This document shows, in pieces, positions 1-9,629 of a stretch of 30,000 nt of DNA. The notes under the pieces were generated by a model. The model searched no databases, was not told the DNA's origin, and worked only from the letters and a program-made list of their open reading frames with translations. The translations under genes were made by a program, and so were the position numbers. The DNA comes from Prorocentrum cordatum (taxonomy: Eukaryota; Sar; Dinophyceae; Prorocentrales; Prorocentraceae), in the NCBI GenBank assembly GCA_963575745.1, contig CAUYUJ010018048.1, forward strand, positions 806,290 to 836,289, read 5' to 3'. Position 1 is the first letter of the stretch, and each line of letters starts with the position of its first letter.

Positions 1-294
1 CCCTTCGTTCATCCGTGTGACTGTTGCAGACGCTTAAGGCGAGCGCGCGCGGCGCTAAGGCGAAAGCACCATGTTTAAGCCACCCATCCGCCCCTTGAAC
101 TGTTGCGCTCCTTCTTGTTACAACTTAACTGTGTTCCTCCTGGTCGGGTTTCTAATAGAGGAACTTCTGGCTCAGGGGTACCACCTTTCTCACGCGACTC
201 ACTCGAGGCCCGTGTATCCCGTCCTCAGGAAAAACCGTCATCACTGCCATTCTCGCGCCCATCCCCTGGGTTCCAGGGCTGCTTGCGCCGGGCC

Positions 295-330
295 GTTTTC
301 GTTGACCTCTCCCATCGCCCAAGGCCAGGG
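295..330 (+). promoter_or_regulatory. Possible trans- or cis-splice acceptor and 5' leader end of the ankyrin gene
   Basis: A pyrimidine-rich stretch (about 296-320) is followed by the AG at 327-328, only two bases before the ATG at 331. Dinoflagellate mRNAs usually receive a spliced leader at such an AG, so this could be the mature 5' end. The reading frame is open upstream to 103, but that part has no ankyrin pattern and looks non-coding. Seen: pyrimidine tract, AG and ATG. Inferred: use as an acceptor. Confidence 0.3.
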
Positions 331-822
331 ATGGCCACATTTTTTCAGGCCGTCGCGGATGGCGACATCGGTGCCATGAACGAGTTCATGGACGCTGATG
401 ACTTCGACATAGATGCGAAGGACGCAGGCGGCTTCGCGGCGCTGCACCACGCCGCCGTGGCCGGAGAGGCGGCCGCGGGCAGCCTGCTCGTGGAGTGCAG
501 CGCCGACGTCAACGTCTTGGACGACCAGGGCAACACCCCACTGATGCTGGCCGGCAGACACAACAAGCGCCTGGTCGCTTCCATGCTTCTTTGGGGCGGC
601 GCGGACCGCGACCCGGTCAACGAGAGGGGGAACACCGCGCTGCACGAGGCAGCGGCGAGCAGGGCGCGGGACGTGGCCTGGCTCATCGTCGAGAACGGCG
701 GGGACCAGTGCATGAAGGTTCAGAACAACGAGGGCAAGACCCCTCTGGACATCGCCACGGAGGTCGGGGCGGACGAGGAGATGCTGGAGATGCTCCAGAA
801 GGCGTTGGACGACGTGTCGTGA
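331..822 (+). CDS. Ankyrin-repeat protein, 163 residues
   Basis: The protein is built almost wholly of ankyrin repeats, helix-loop-helix modules that mediate protein-protein binding; its partner cannot be told. Repeats in order: a divergent N-terminal cap (about 1-31), repeat 2 (32-64, with GGFAALHHAA and SADVNVL), repeat 3 (65-97, with GNTPLMLA and GGADRDPV), repeat 4 (98-131, with GNTALHEAA and LIVENGGD), and a C-terminal cap (132-163, with GKTPLDIA). The TPLxxA/TALHxAA signatures recur about every 33 residues as in canonical ankyrins. There is no signal peptide, membrane segment or extra domain, so it is probably a soluble cytosolic or nuclear scaffold-type protein. The ATG at 331 is chosen because the repeats start directly after it and a splice-acceptor-like AG precedes it; the frame continues upstream to 103 without ankyrin character. 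GC-rich third positions fit an expressed dinoflagellate gene. It could instead be the last exon of a larger ankyrin protein. Confidence 0.78.
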   Translation: MATFFQAVADGDIGAMNEFMDADDFDIDAKDAGGFAALHHAAVAGEAAAGSLLVECSADVNVLDDQGNTPLMLAGRHNKRLVASMLLWGGADRDPVNERGNTALHEAAASRARDVAWLIVENGGDQCMKVQNNEGKTPLDIATEVGADEEMLEMLQKALDDVS

Positions 823-1140
823 GTCGTCGCTGCTGCCGCTCGGGACTAGGCTCCGCTCGGCTCCGCGGGCGATGCCCGCGAGGTGATCGCAGGGGCCTGT
901 GCTGAGCGACGGGCCCACGGGTCCTGCAGGTTTGTAGCTTCCCACTCTCTCCAGCTTCGGTCGCATGCTTTAGGACCCACGTGTGAGTACAGGCTTTTTC
1001 TCCGATCATATGCAGTCTGGGGCTCTGGGGTCCCAATCCACTTCGAGCGCCTTCCTACTTCAACTGTCGAAGGGGTTTCTGCTTGTCTTTTTCCTTCAGA
1101 GGTGAGCCAGAACCCAATCTACTGTAAATGCGTTCCTGCT
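823..1140 (+). other. Downstream flank of the ankyrin gene, with a hairpin
   Basis: No gene is recognised here. A perfect 7-bp stem with a 3-base loop lies at 864-880 (CGCGGGC / GCCCGCG). At 1081-1099 a strong pyrimidine tract ends in CAG, followed by AGGTGAGC, so a splice-acceptor and a donor-like sequence sit back to back. No exon could be tied to them. The region is probably 3' UTR and intergenic sequence. Confidence 0.3.
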
Positions 1141-1144
1141 TCAT

Positions 1145-1445
1145 GTCGATATATACACGCATACATGTATGTATATATATACGCATAGTGTGTATATACA
1201 CATGTATACGTATGTTATTAAACATACATATACATATGCAATTACATATACAGTTACACATACATATACATATACATGTACATGTACATGTACATACATG
1301 CATACCTACCTACCTACCTACCTACCTACCTACCTACCTACCTACCTACCTACCTACCTATCTACATACATACATACATACATACATACATGCATGCATG
1401 CATGCATGCATGCATACATACATACATACACATATACATACGTAA
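1145..1445. repeat. Composite tetranucleotide microsatellite (TACA, CCTA, TGCA)
   Basis: A run of TA/CA-rich tetranucleotides contains a pure (TACC)n block at 1303-1364, then (TACA)n, (TGCA)n around 1390-1414 and (TACA)n again. The open frames across it encode only Tyr-Ile-His or Tyr-Leu-Pro-Thr repeats and are not genes. Confidence 0.95.
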
Positions 1446-1446
1446 T

Positions 1447-1457
1447 GGCCTTCGGCC
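1447..1457. repeat. Short GGCC-TTC-GGCC hairpin at the microsatellite edge
   Basis: A 4-bp perfect stem with a TTC loop starts one base after the end of the tetranucleotide array. Similar TTC-loop hairpins follow other microsatellites at 2964-2978 and 3866-3878. Confidence 0.5.
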
Positions 1458-1525
1458 TATCCCGCCTTCGTGCCTGGGTTTGGGTATGAAGCAGATTGGA
1501 TGTTCGTTGGGATTTCGTGGGAGGG

Positions 1526-1860
1526 CTCTCGGGGGCCTCTTGGAGGCAGTTTTGAGGCCTCTCGGCGGCCGTTTGGCGGCCTCTTCTGGGCCTCCTGGAG
1601 GCCTCTTGGGGCCTCTTGCGGGCCAATTGTGGACCTCTTGGGACTCTGGGCGCCTCTTGGGGCCTCCTGGGGGTCTTTGGGCGGAAGGCTCGGATGTTCG
1701 GTTCGTGTTCCCTTTGTTGGGCCCCTTTGGGGGCCGTGTTGGGGCTCTCTTGGACCGTCTTGGGCGCCACTTGAGCCGTCTTGGGGCCCACTTGGGCCGT
1801 CTTGGGTGCCTATTCGGCCGTCTTGGGGCGCTCTTAGGCCGTTTTGGAGCCCTCTTGGAA
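1526..1860 (+). repeat. Helically phased array: CCTCTTGG-type motif every ~10.5 bp (21-bp higher unit)
   Basis: A degenerate motif (consensus about CCnTCTTGGgG) recurs at 1536, 1547, 1558, 1569, 1580, 1591, 1602, 1612, 1623, 1634, 1643, 1653, 1663 and 1673, a mean spacing of 10.5 bp. Further along, CCGTCTT/CCGTGTT/CCGTTTT starts at 1734, 1755, 1776, 1797, 1818 and 1839, exactly 21 bp apart, with a weaker half-unit between. Because 21 bp is seven codons, several frames stay open and give Gly-Pro-Leu-Trp-Ser repeats. The half-unit structure and the same array on the opposite strand at 5129-5232 argue against coding. No gene is recognised. Confidence 0.85.
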
Positions 1861-1930
1861 GCGAGGCTTAGAGGATTGGGCCCAGGACCTGAGGACACGC
1901 CCACTCCATGCCCAGCGGCACGGTACGGAT

Positions 1931-1933
<3 letters not shown>

Positions 1934-1984
<51 letters not shown>

Positions 1985-2220
1985 CATGCATGCATACGTA
2001 CATACACGTTCATACATACATACATACATACATACATACATACATACATACATACATACATGCATGCATGCATACATACATACATACATACATACATACA
2101 TACAGACCTACATACATACATACATACATACATACATACATACATACATACATACATACATACATACGTACGTACGTACGTACATACATACATACATACA
2201 TGCATGCATACATGTGACTG
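1934..2220. repeat. (TA)n then (CATA)n/(TGCA)n/(CGTA)n microsatellite
   Basis: Pure (AT)n at 1934-1975 runs into TG and TGCA units, then a long (CATA)n tract with short TGCA and CGTA blocks. Open frames on both strands give only Tyr-Ile-His-Thr or Met-Tyr-Val-Cys repeats. Confidence 0.95.
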
Positions 2221-2690
2221 CATATATAGACATGAATGTATACACATGTCTGTTACATGTTATGTACATGTGCAAGCGCATGTGGGTAATTGTATATGTA
2301 TGTGTACAAGTATGCGTATATGCGCATGTAGACGTATGTGTGTAAGCTTGTGGAAACGTGCAGATACATACGTGTGTATGCATATGTGTGTATGTATGTA
2401 TGTATGAATGTATGTATGTCTGTATCTGTGTATGTATGTATATTTGGGTGCGTGTATGCATGTTTGCGTATATTTATGTATGTACGTATGTGAATGCATA
2501 TGTAAGTGTAGATGTAGCTGTAGATGTAGACGTAGATGTATATGTAGATGTGCATGAGTATGTGTATTGAATGTGTATGCGTATGAGAATACGAGTGAGC
2601 ATTTACGTATGAATGTATGAATGTATGAATGTATCTATGTATGTTTCCATGTATGTATATATGTATGTATGTCTGTAATTTCCCAACCCT
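2221..2690. repeat. Degenerate (ATGT)n field
   Basis: The sequence decays from the preceding array into imperfect TATG/TGTA units with short (GTAGAT)n-like runs around 2505-2550. No coding signal is seen beyond low-complexity frames. Confidence 0.85.
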
Positions 2691-2905
2691 GATAAAACAT
2701 CGATGCCCCCCCTTCCCCACCCCAGATCCCGACAACAAGTAATTCGCCGCCGAATGCTCATGTGTTTAACTGTCCCCCTGGAACATATTCCGCGGAGACC
2801 GGACCGAAGCGATTGATCTCTACACATCTGTATGTTTTCTATGTGTATGTATGCATGTACTATATACAGAGATGAATATATCTATATACACACACTTATA
2901 TATAC

Positions 2906-2950
<45 letters not shown>

Positions 2951-3305
2951 CACAAGACTGCAGTGGCGCTTCGCGCCATGCACCTTGGTCCTTGAAGTTT
3001 GGTATGCAGGCGGACTAGCAGGAAGTTCAAGCCGACAATTTAGCGATAATTCCTTGTTGCCTTTTCCGGCATCGCCGCTATAATAATGTTAATCGTTATC
3101 CTTCCTCCCTGTTTCTTTTCCTTATTTTCGCCATACCCTGCGCATTCTCCCCATCCTCCTCAGCTCTTTTTTGCGGAGGCTCCTCCTTGGAGAATCTCTG
3201 GGGGCCTCACAAAACTTGTTTCAGGCTTTCTCAAGGCCTGGGCTTCCTCGGGCCACCCTGCCTCCAACCGCGGTCTCCCTGAACGACCGGGTCACGATTT
3301 GGAAT
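2691..3305. other. Unique intergenic sequence with an embedded (TA)n and a hairpin
   Basis: No gene is recognised. A TA-rich microsatellite occupies about 2893-2945, and a 6-bp stem with a TTC loop (TGGCGC/GCGCCA) lies at 2964-2978. From about 3170 CTTGG/CCTC-like words begin to appear, grading into the phased array that follows. Confidence 0.5.
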
Positions 3306-3309
3306 GCTT

Positions 3310-3665
3310 CTGAGGGTGTCTTTGGGCCATCTTGGGGCGCCATGGGGCTCTCTGAGGGCCATCTTGGACCCGTGTTGTGCCGTTTTGGGGCTTACTGCCT
3401 GGAATGGTTGTGGGGCGATTTTGGAGCTTCATGCCCAGAAGACCGCCGTCGTGGAGCGTCGGGAAGCCGAAAAGAGGGGAACCCCAAAATTCACCAAAAA
3501 CCCACAGAAAATGAATGGTTTTTGCCTCTGGGGGCCTTCTTGGGAGTGCTCTTGGAGGCCTTTTTGGGGCCGTCCTGGAGGCCTCTTGGGCCATCTTGAG
3601 GTTACGTCGGTCACTCTTGGAGCGCTCTTGTGCTGTCTTGGGGGTCTCTGGGACGTCTCCGATGA
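3310..3665 (+). repeat. Second helically phased CTTGG array
   Basis: The same motif family as at 1526-1860. The TTGG-equivalent positions at 3322, 3332, 3342, 3353, 3364, 3375 and 3385 average 10.5 bp. A second block at about 3530-3655 is less regular, with 10-12-bp spacing. The two blocks are separated by about 130 bp without the period. Frames through it are low-complexity Gly-Pro-Leu-Trp. Confidence 0.75.
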
Positions 3666-3830
3666 CCCCCCTGATCGCCCTAGGTGTGCTGGGAAGGCTT
3701 GGCAAAACGCCCTGTGAGGCCCGGGGGCCGCTTCGAGGCCCGTCCGGAGGGTCCCAAAGCCCCAGATCCCGGGAGTCCGGTTTTTGGGGGGGGTCCCCCC
3801 GCCCGGGCTTGTACAAAGAGAGGAAGAGGA

Positions 3831-3878
3831 ATATATATATATATATATATATATACTTATACGACCACCCTTCGGGTG
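3831..3878. repeat. (AT)n microsatellite followed by a CACCC-TTC-GGGTG hairpin
   Basis: Pure (AT)n covers 3831-3855. Ten bases later a 5-bp perfect stem with a TTC loop occupies 3866-3878. Confidence 0.7.
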
Positions 3879-3910
3879 ATAAGGAGGTTCGGGGGGGGAG
3901 GAACCAACGT

Positions 3911-4044
3911 CTCACTCGATCGGTCTCACTATCGATCTCCCTATCGATCTCAGTATCGGTCTCGCTCGATCGATCTCCCTCGATCGATCTCACAATCGAT
4001 CTCACTCGATCTCACTCGATCTATCTCACACTCGATCTCACTCG

Positions 4045-4045
<1 letters not shown>
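3911..4045. repeat. 10-bp minisatellite, CTCACTCGAT type
   Basis: Imperfect copies of a ten-base unit (CTCACTCGAT/CTCCCTATCGAT variants) are tandemly arranged with some 12-bp units, and lead directly into the ATC trinucleotide array. GATC and TCGA words dominate. Confidence 0.85.
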
Positions 4046-4415
<370 letters not shown>

Positions 4416-4630
4416 GCGGGACACCGCGGGACACCGGCGGGACACCGCGGGGCACCGCGGGACACCGCGGGACACCGGGCGGGACACCGCGGGCCACCGG
4501 CCGCCCGGAAGGGAGACATTTGGTCCGGCCGCGCCTCAGCCACACGGGACACCAGCGGGACACCGGCGGGACACCGCGCGCCACCGGCCGCCCGGCGGAG
4601 AATCATTTGGTCCGGCCGCGCCTCAGCCAT
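4416..4630. repeat. 10-bp minisatellite GGGACACCGC with an 87-bp duplicated flank
   Basis: Units of mostly ten bases (GCGGGACACC, with 11- and 12-base variants) run from 4416 to about 4497. The segment 4494-4542, ending in CCGCGCCTCAGCCA, is repeated at 4581-4629, an offset of 87 bp, with more 10-bp units between. No coding role is seen. Confidence 0.85.
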
Positions 4631-4763
4631 AGGAGACTTTCTTCTCGCCCGCCCACGCAGCTTCGCCTCGCCCGCACGCACGGCACGCACGAACACGAAA
4701 CCGAAATCGATTTCCCGGTAGGGGGGCTCTCCGCTCCACTTCGATCTCACCCCTCACCTCCGA

Positions 4764-4765
4764 TG

Positions 4766-4835
<70 letters not shown>

Positions 4836-4856
4836 TACATACATACATACATACAT

Positions 4857-4895
<39 letters not shown>

Positions 4896-5042
4896 TACAT
4901 ACATATATACGTATACATATATATACACATACATACATACATACATACATACATACAGACAGACAGACAGACAGACAGACATTCAGACAGACATACATAC
5001 ATACACACACATATCTGCATGTACGTACATATATAATGTACA
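4764..5042. repeat. Composite microsatellite (TATG, TA, CATA, CAGA)
   Basis: Blocks of (TATG)n, (TA)n, (CATA)n and (CAGA)n are followed by a second CATA-CAGA pair, so the CATA/CAGA block is itself duplicated. Confidence 0.95.
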
Positions 5043-5128
5043 CAGACCAGGGGACAGGGCTGGTGGCTCCCAGGGCGGCCCCTCGACGCGCCATGCGGGG
5101 AGCGCGCTGGGACCGCGCCGGGAGGCTG

Positions 5129-5232
5129 AAGACGCCCCAGAAGGCGCCCAGAGAGCTCTAAGAGCGTTCTAAGAGGCCTCCAAGACAGCCCAAGAGCGCT
5201 CCAAGACGCCGAAGATGGCCTTAGGATGGCGG
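5129..5232 (-). repeat. Third helically phased array, inverted orientation
   Basis: The complement of the CTTGG motif: CCAAGA/CTAAGA-type words with AAGA or equivalent at 5129, 5141, 5150, 5160, 5171, 5182, 5192, 5203, 5212 and 5223, a mean of 10.4 bp. It is the reverse-strand counterpart of 1526-1860. Confidence 0.75.
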
Positions 5233-5476
5233 ACGCGGGGACGTCCCCGGCGGTCCAGTTTGCCCCGCCTTTCTTTAGCCTTCTACATGCGCAGTACAGC
5301 GTTGGGAATAACTAGCTTTGTGGATTGTCCCCCCTGGTTGTACGTTTGTGACTATACTTTAGACGTTTTGTGTATATAGTTATTTCCTCTGAGCGTCGCT
5401 TAACGAAAGTCACATAACTTGGCCGATGCGTAAACCTCCACAATTGGAGCGTGTTGTTTTAAATGTTTGGTGCATA
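5233..5476. other. Unrecognised intergenic sequence
   Basis: No gene is recognised. It holds a perfect 14-bp palindrome (CGGGGACGTCCCCG, 5236-5249) and otherwise AT-balanced unique sequence. Confidence 0.4.
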
Positions 5477-5642
5477 ATGGGCATTATAGCCCCCTCCCCA
5501 TCCCTCCCACCCCTACAACTTAACGCCCCTCCCCCCCCAGTGCGCTCCGGGCACTGCCGCCGTGCGCATCGGGCACACGGCGGGGGCGAGGCGTTGCACT
5601 ATACCACCCCAGCCCCCTCCCCGCCTCCCCTATAATGCCCAT
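5477..5642. mobile_element. MITE-like segment bounded by 13-bp perfect inverted repeats
   Basis: ATGGGCATTATAG at 5477-5489 is the exact reverse complement of CTATAATGCCCAT at 5630-5642. The 166-bp interior is C-rich and has no open frame of note. No clear target-site duplication is visible in the flanks, so a transposon origin is only suggested; a chance or regulatory inverted repeat remains possible. Confidence 0.4.
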
Positions 5643-6957
5643 GATCGCCAAAAATACAGAAACGCGCTCTTCTAGGCGAGCGCGAACTCAAAATATGTCA
5701 TATTACCAGATGCAAGATGCCGAGCAGCACCGCGCGGCTTTGACCCAAACGAGAGCAGATAGCGAACTTGACCGCCCCGCCTGCGAGTGTGTCTCCGTCT
5801 GGACTGCAGTCGAGCGTTTCCCCCAGCCAGGCTGCGTTGTCATCTACGAGATGTTTTCTCGCCCGCTCATCTCCTCTCTTATCCACTCACTTCCCCCATC
5901 CCCCACCACTCCTCTCTCTCTGTCTATAGAAAGAGGGAGACATGTGTGTATGTGTACATATGTATACCATACCCAACATGTATATATATATTGTACACAC
6001 AGAGTACATAAAGCATAGGTGTATATATGCTACATACACCTAGGTGGGAGTGATTTCGAGCTCTCCCCCTCTTGGTCGTCCCTCGCCACCCCCCAAAGTG
6101 GATTGTAGTCTCCTGGCCCTCCGTGGCCCCACCGAGCTCGTTTCCGACTGCACTGTCGCGGCACAGGACGCAGTGCGCCGCCCGGTTCCCGCCGAGTTCC
6201 TTCCCTGCGGGGGGCCAACGGATGGAGTGGTCGAACAGGCAGCACATCTTACACTGAACTACATCAGACTCTACCTGGCAGCAGGTCTTCGAAAGGGCCT
6301 TGGCACGATCATCATCCCCGCGCGTAGACGTGTTTTCGATATCCTCGACTTCTTGTCGACGACGACGCCCTACGTCACGTTCGCGCCGCGTTGACGCGGC
6401 GGCGGCGCCAGCGCGGGCGTTCGAGCCTGAACTCCACCATCTGCCGTCGGAGTGTGGCGATCGGTCCAAGATGACTGATCCGCGCGGTGTCAGAAACCAA
6501 CGCCCACGTCACCCCGACGTGGGCTTGTCGCAGCCCGAGGACGAAAAACAGCACTGTAAAACATAAGTTTGTTTCCGCCCTCGGGGACGCCTGTCCCAAG
6601 ACGGTCGGTAATTCGGTACCCCGACGCGGCACCGTAGGGGTATGAATCTCGCCAGCCGCCATGGGAGAGGCGTCCCAGATGGCGGAAGTCTCGGTGCGAC
6701 AGCGCTCTTCCTCCCCTGGCGCTGGGCCGCCGCGTGGCCAGGGCGCGCACAAGGGGGTGACGCGAGGGGCGCGGGGGCTTCGGAGAAGGCGGGGGGGGAG
6801 GCTCCTCACAAAGGCCCTGGCTGCCCCTGAGAGAAGCCTTCTCGGAAGCACCCGGGGCCCCTCTGCGGAGGCCTGGGGCCCGCCCTCTGGGACATCCGGC
6901 GAGGGGGCCTTCTCCGCGCGCGGCCCGAGGGGTCCCGACCCCTTCCACGGGGGTGGT
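5643..6957. other. Unique sequence without a recognised gene
   Basis: Short open frames exist (for example 5635-6018 and 6044-6394 on +, 5924-6469 on -), but none shows a known domain or consistent codon bias, and the first runs into a TG/TA microsatellite at about 5940-6015. An 8-bp inverted repeat (TAGGTGTA 6016-6023, TACACCTA 6035-6042) closes that microsatellite. From 6760 the sequence turns GC-rich with CCTCTGG/GGCCTGG words resembling, but not keeping the period of, the phased arrays. Confidence 0.4.
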
Positions 6958-7198
6958 TCTTCGTCCTCCTCCTCCTCCTCCTCCTCCTCCTCCTCCTCCT
7001 CCTCCTCCTCCTCCTCCTCCTCCTCCTCCTCCTCCTCCTCCTCCTCCTCCTCGCCTCCTCCTCCCTCCTCCTCTCTTCCTCCTCCTCCTCCTCCTTCAAC
7101 TCCTCCTCCTCTCCTCCTCCTCCTCCTCCTCCTCCTCCTCCTCCTCCTCCTCCTCCTCCTCCTCCTCCTCCTCCTCCTCCTCCTCCTCCTCCCTCCCC
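6958..7198. repeat. (TCC)n array, about 240 bp
   Basis: Nearly pure TCC units with a few single-base slips near 7050-7110. The frames give poly-Pro, poly-Ser or poly-Leu on + and poly-Glu, poly-Arg or poly-Gly on -. Confidence 0.97.
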
Positions 7199-7319
7199 TC
7201 AATTGCTTAATATGAATACTACTCTCCCTCTTCCCCTGATGACGGAGTAGCCGCCCCCCCCCCGCGTACTGTTTTTTACAAACAGTTTCCCTGGAGTTGG
7301 GTTTTCGCTTGCATTTTTT

Positions 7320-8136
7320 CCAATGTGCTGCTCTCGCTGAGGCGCCGGCGTCATTTTCGGGCCCCGCGCTCGTTCCGAATCGTGGTCCCGCTGCAGCGCT
7401 GGCCGCATTTCCGCCGGCGCCTGGGCTGCACGCCCGAGCCGGCGCCTGGGCCGGCGCTCGGGCCGCCGGGTCCGGAGCAGGTTCCGGCCGCCCCCGGAAA
7501 ATGAGTCCCGAGGCGGCGCCGAAAAAAGGCCAATCTAATACACATTTTTCTTTTGAAAATGCTCAATTTCTGCTTCCGGCGCCCGGGGGGCCTCCCCGAT
7601 GCCGACGCCCGGGCTGGCGCCCGAGCCGGCGCCCGGGCCGGACGCCCGAGGCCGGACGCCCGAGCCGGCGCCCGGGCCGGCGCCCAGGCCGGGTCCGGAG
7701 CCGGTTCCGGCCGGCGCCGGAAAATCGAGATCCGAGGCGGCGACAAAACATTTTTCTTTTGAAAATGCTCAATTTCTGCTTCCGGCGCCCGGGGGGCCTC
7801 CCGGGCCGATTCCGACGCCCGGGCTGGCGCCCGAGCCGGCGCCCGGGCCAGACGCCCGAGCCGGCGCCCGGGCCGGCGCCCGCCCCTGGTCTGGAGCCAG
7901 TTCCGGCCGGCGCCGGAAAATCGAGTTCCGAAGCGGCGCCGAAAAAAGGCCATTCCAAAACACATTTTTCTTTTGAAAATGCTGAATTTCTGCTTCTGGC
8001 GCCCGGGAAAGCCTCCCGGGCCGATTCTGGCGCGCTTCCGCTCGTTCCGCATCGTGCTCCCGCTGCAGCGCTGGCCTCATTTCCGTTTTCCGCTCGTTTC
8101 GATTCGTGCTCCCGCTGCAGCGATGGCGTCATTTCC
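7320..8136. repeat. Nested tandem repeat: 206-214-bp units flanked by ~45-bp units
   Basis: An inner block (about 7424-8036) has three copies of a unit starting ACATTTTTC at 7542, 7748 and 7962 (spacings 206 and 214 bp), plus a 5' partial copy. Each unit joins a conserved AT-rich core to a GC-rich part made of CGCCCGGGC/GCCGGCGCC words. It is flanked by a second, ~45-bp repeat containing CTCGTTCCG and CCCGCTGCAGCG: one copy at about 7368-7413 on the left and two at 8039-8083 and 8092-8135 on the right, with a weaker one near 7324. Copies fall in different reading frames, so the long open frames across the block are probably accidental. Confidence 0.85.
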
Positions 8137-8357
8137 CGTGCCATGCCACGGCATGCAATGCAATGCTAGGTTGATACTACGCTTCGCGGTGCTCTTCTAC
8201 GCCATGCCATGCCGTGCTCTACAATACATCGCGTGCCCTTTCGGGATCATTGCCCTGCTCGACATCCGACTGTGCGAGTAGAGGGGGGATCTGCACCATG
8301 GTAAGGGATGGGAGGGAGGGGTAGGATGTCAGAAATGACGCGAGCGCACCTAGCTTG
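8137..8357. other. Unrecognised sequence with ATGCC/ATGCA runs
   Basis: Short pentanucleotide-like words (ATGCC, ATGCA) cluster at 8140-8220 and recall the larger pentanucleotide field at 16975-17670. No gene is seen. Confidence 0.4.
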
Positions 8358-8492
8358 TCCTCCCCCCCTCCCCCTCCTCCTCCTCCTCCTCCTCCTCCTC
8401 CTCCTCTTCCTCCACCTCCTCCTCCTCCTCCTCCTCCTCCTCCTCCTCCTCCTTTTCCTCCCCCTCTTCCTCCTCCCCCTGGTTCTTCGTCC
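8358..8492. repeat. (TCC)n array
   Basis: TCC/TTC units with slips; low-complexity frames only. Confidence 0.95.
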
Positions 8493-9540
8493 TGGATCCG
8501 TTTTTTATCGTCCCAGGGCCCCAACAATCGGGCCCCAGCGGCCAAGATCGAGGACAGCGTGCGGAGTGAGGCAGGCGGCGGCAGCAGAAGGCAAGGGCAT
8601 TCTGTGTCGTGTGCGTTTGGTTCCGGAACTGGCTGCGCGCACAGCGCTGTGGACCGGCGTGTTGCCACACGGATGCGACCGTAGAGTGGGGAGGCGGGGG
8701 GAAGGAGGAGGGCGGCAGCATTGCCCTACACGGAACGAGGACCCGACGCAGGAGGGCTGGGACAAATCGTGTCGTCGGAGGTCTGGGTGTGTGTGCGTCG
8801 TTTGCTGGCCGCACCGGCCTGCTCTACGCGGAAATCCTCCACGTCTGAGCGCTTTCCCATCCCTATCCCCCCGCGCGGCCGCCCTCGTCTTCTTCCTCCC
8901 TCCTTGCACGCCAGCCAATTAGTTTTTCGGTTGCCCCGAATAGCCACGCGCTGGAGCGGACTGCCTCTGCCTCGCCGCCGACGAAAAAAGTGTGCGCCGT
9001 TTGCCGTTTGCATTGGGGACGGCATCGAGGAGGGTGATGACAACGGGGGGGTGAATATCATGGCTGGGGCTATGAAGTCGCCCTGAATTTCATGGCCCCC
9101 TCTTCTTTCAATACGTCCTCTGGTCCCCCCCTCGTCCGCGCACATGCCTCGGGCCATGATTTGTGGACCCCCTCTTGGACGCCCCTCTTTTCCCAGACCC
9201 CCGAGATCGCGCTGCTGCTCACAACGCGGACCCCCAGAGGTCTGGACCCCTTCCCCAAGACTGGCTTCTCATCCTGCGTCGCTGATTGATGCCCCGCGGG
9301 CCAAGTGACGGCCTCAGCAGACAGAGAACGGCCCAGATTGTCCCGATGCGATCTGTTTCTCGACGAAAAGCTTCCCGTCGCGATTTCTCTACGACGGAAG
9401 GAGGGAGGAGGTTGGACGCCCCCGACGGAAGCTGGAGCGAGTGGGCTGGGCGTGAGGTCTCTTTCACCCGCCGCCCCATAGGTGGCGCAGTTTTCAGCCG
9501 GCGCTTCCTCGCCCCAGCCTCGTGCCCTGGGAGCCTTGGA
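8493..9540. other. Unique sequence without a recognised gene
   Basis: Open frames on both strands (for example 8308-8922 +, 8726-9157 -, 9286-9639 +) have no domain I recognise, and several begin or end in TCC/GGA arrays. Around 9130-9260 there are loosely repeated GACCCCC/CCTCTTGG words without regular spacing. Confidence 0.4.
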
Positions 9541-9597
9541 GGGGGGAGGGAGGAAGGCGGAGGGGAGGAGGAGGAGGAGGAGGAGGAGGAGGAGGAG

Positions 9598-9629
<32 letters not shown>

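Noticed and set aside
5924-6469. - strand 181-residue frame with CxxC and HCVLC groups
   Set aside because: The cysteines do not fit a finger spacing I know and the C-terminal part is microsatellite; support is too weak.
7297-8169. 290-residue + frame and 233-residue - frame
   Set aside because: The 206-214-bp repeats fall in different phases, so no copy-to-copy peptide is conserved.
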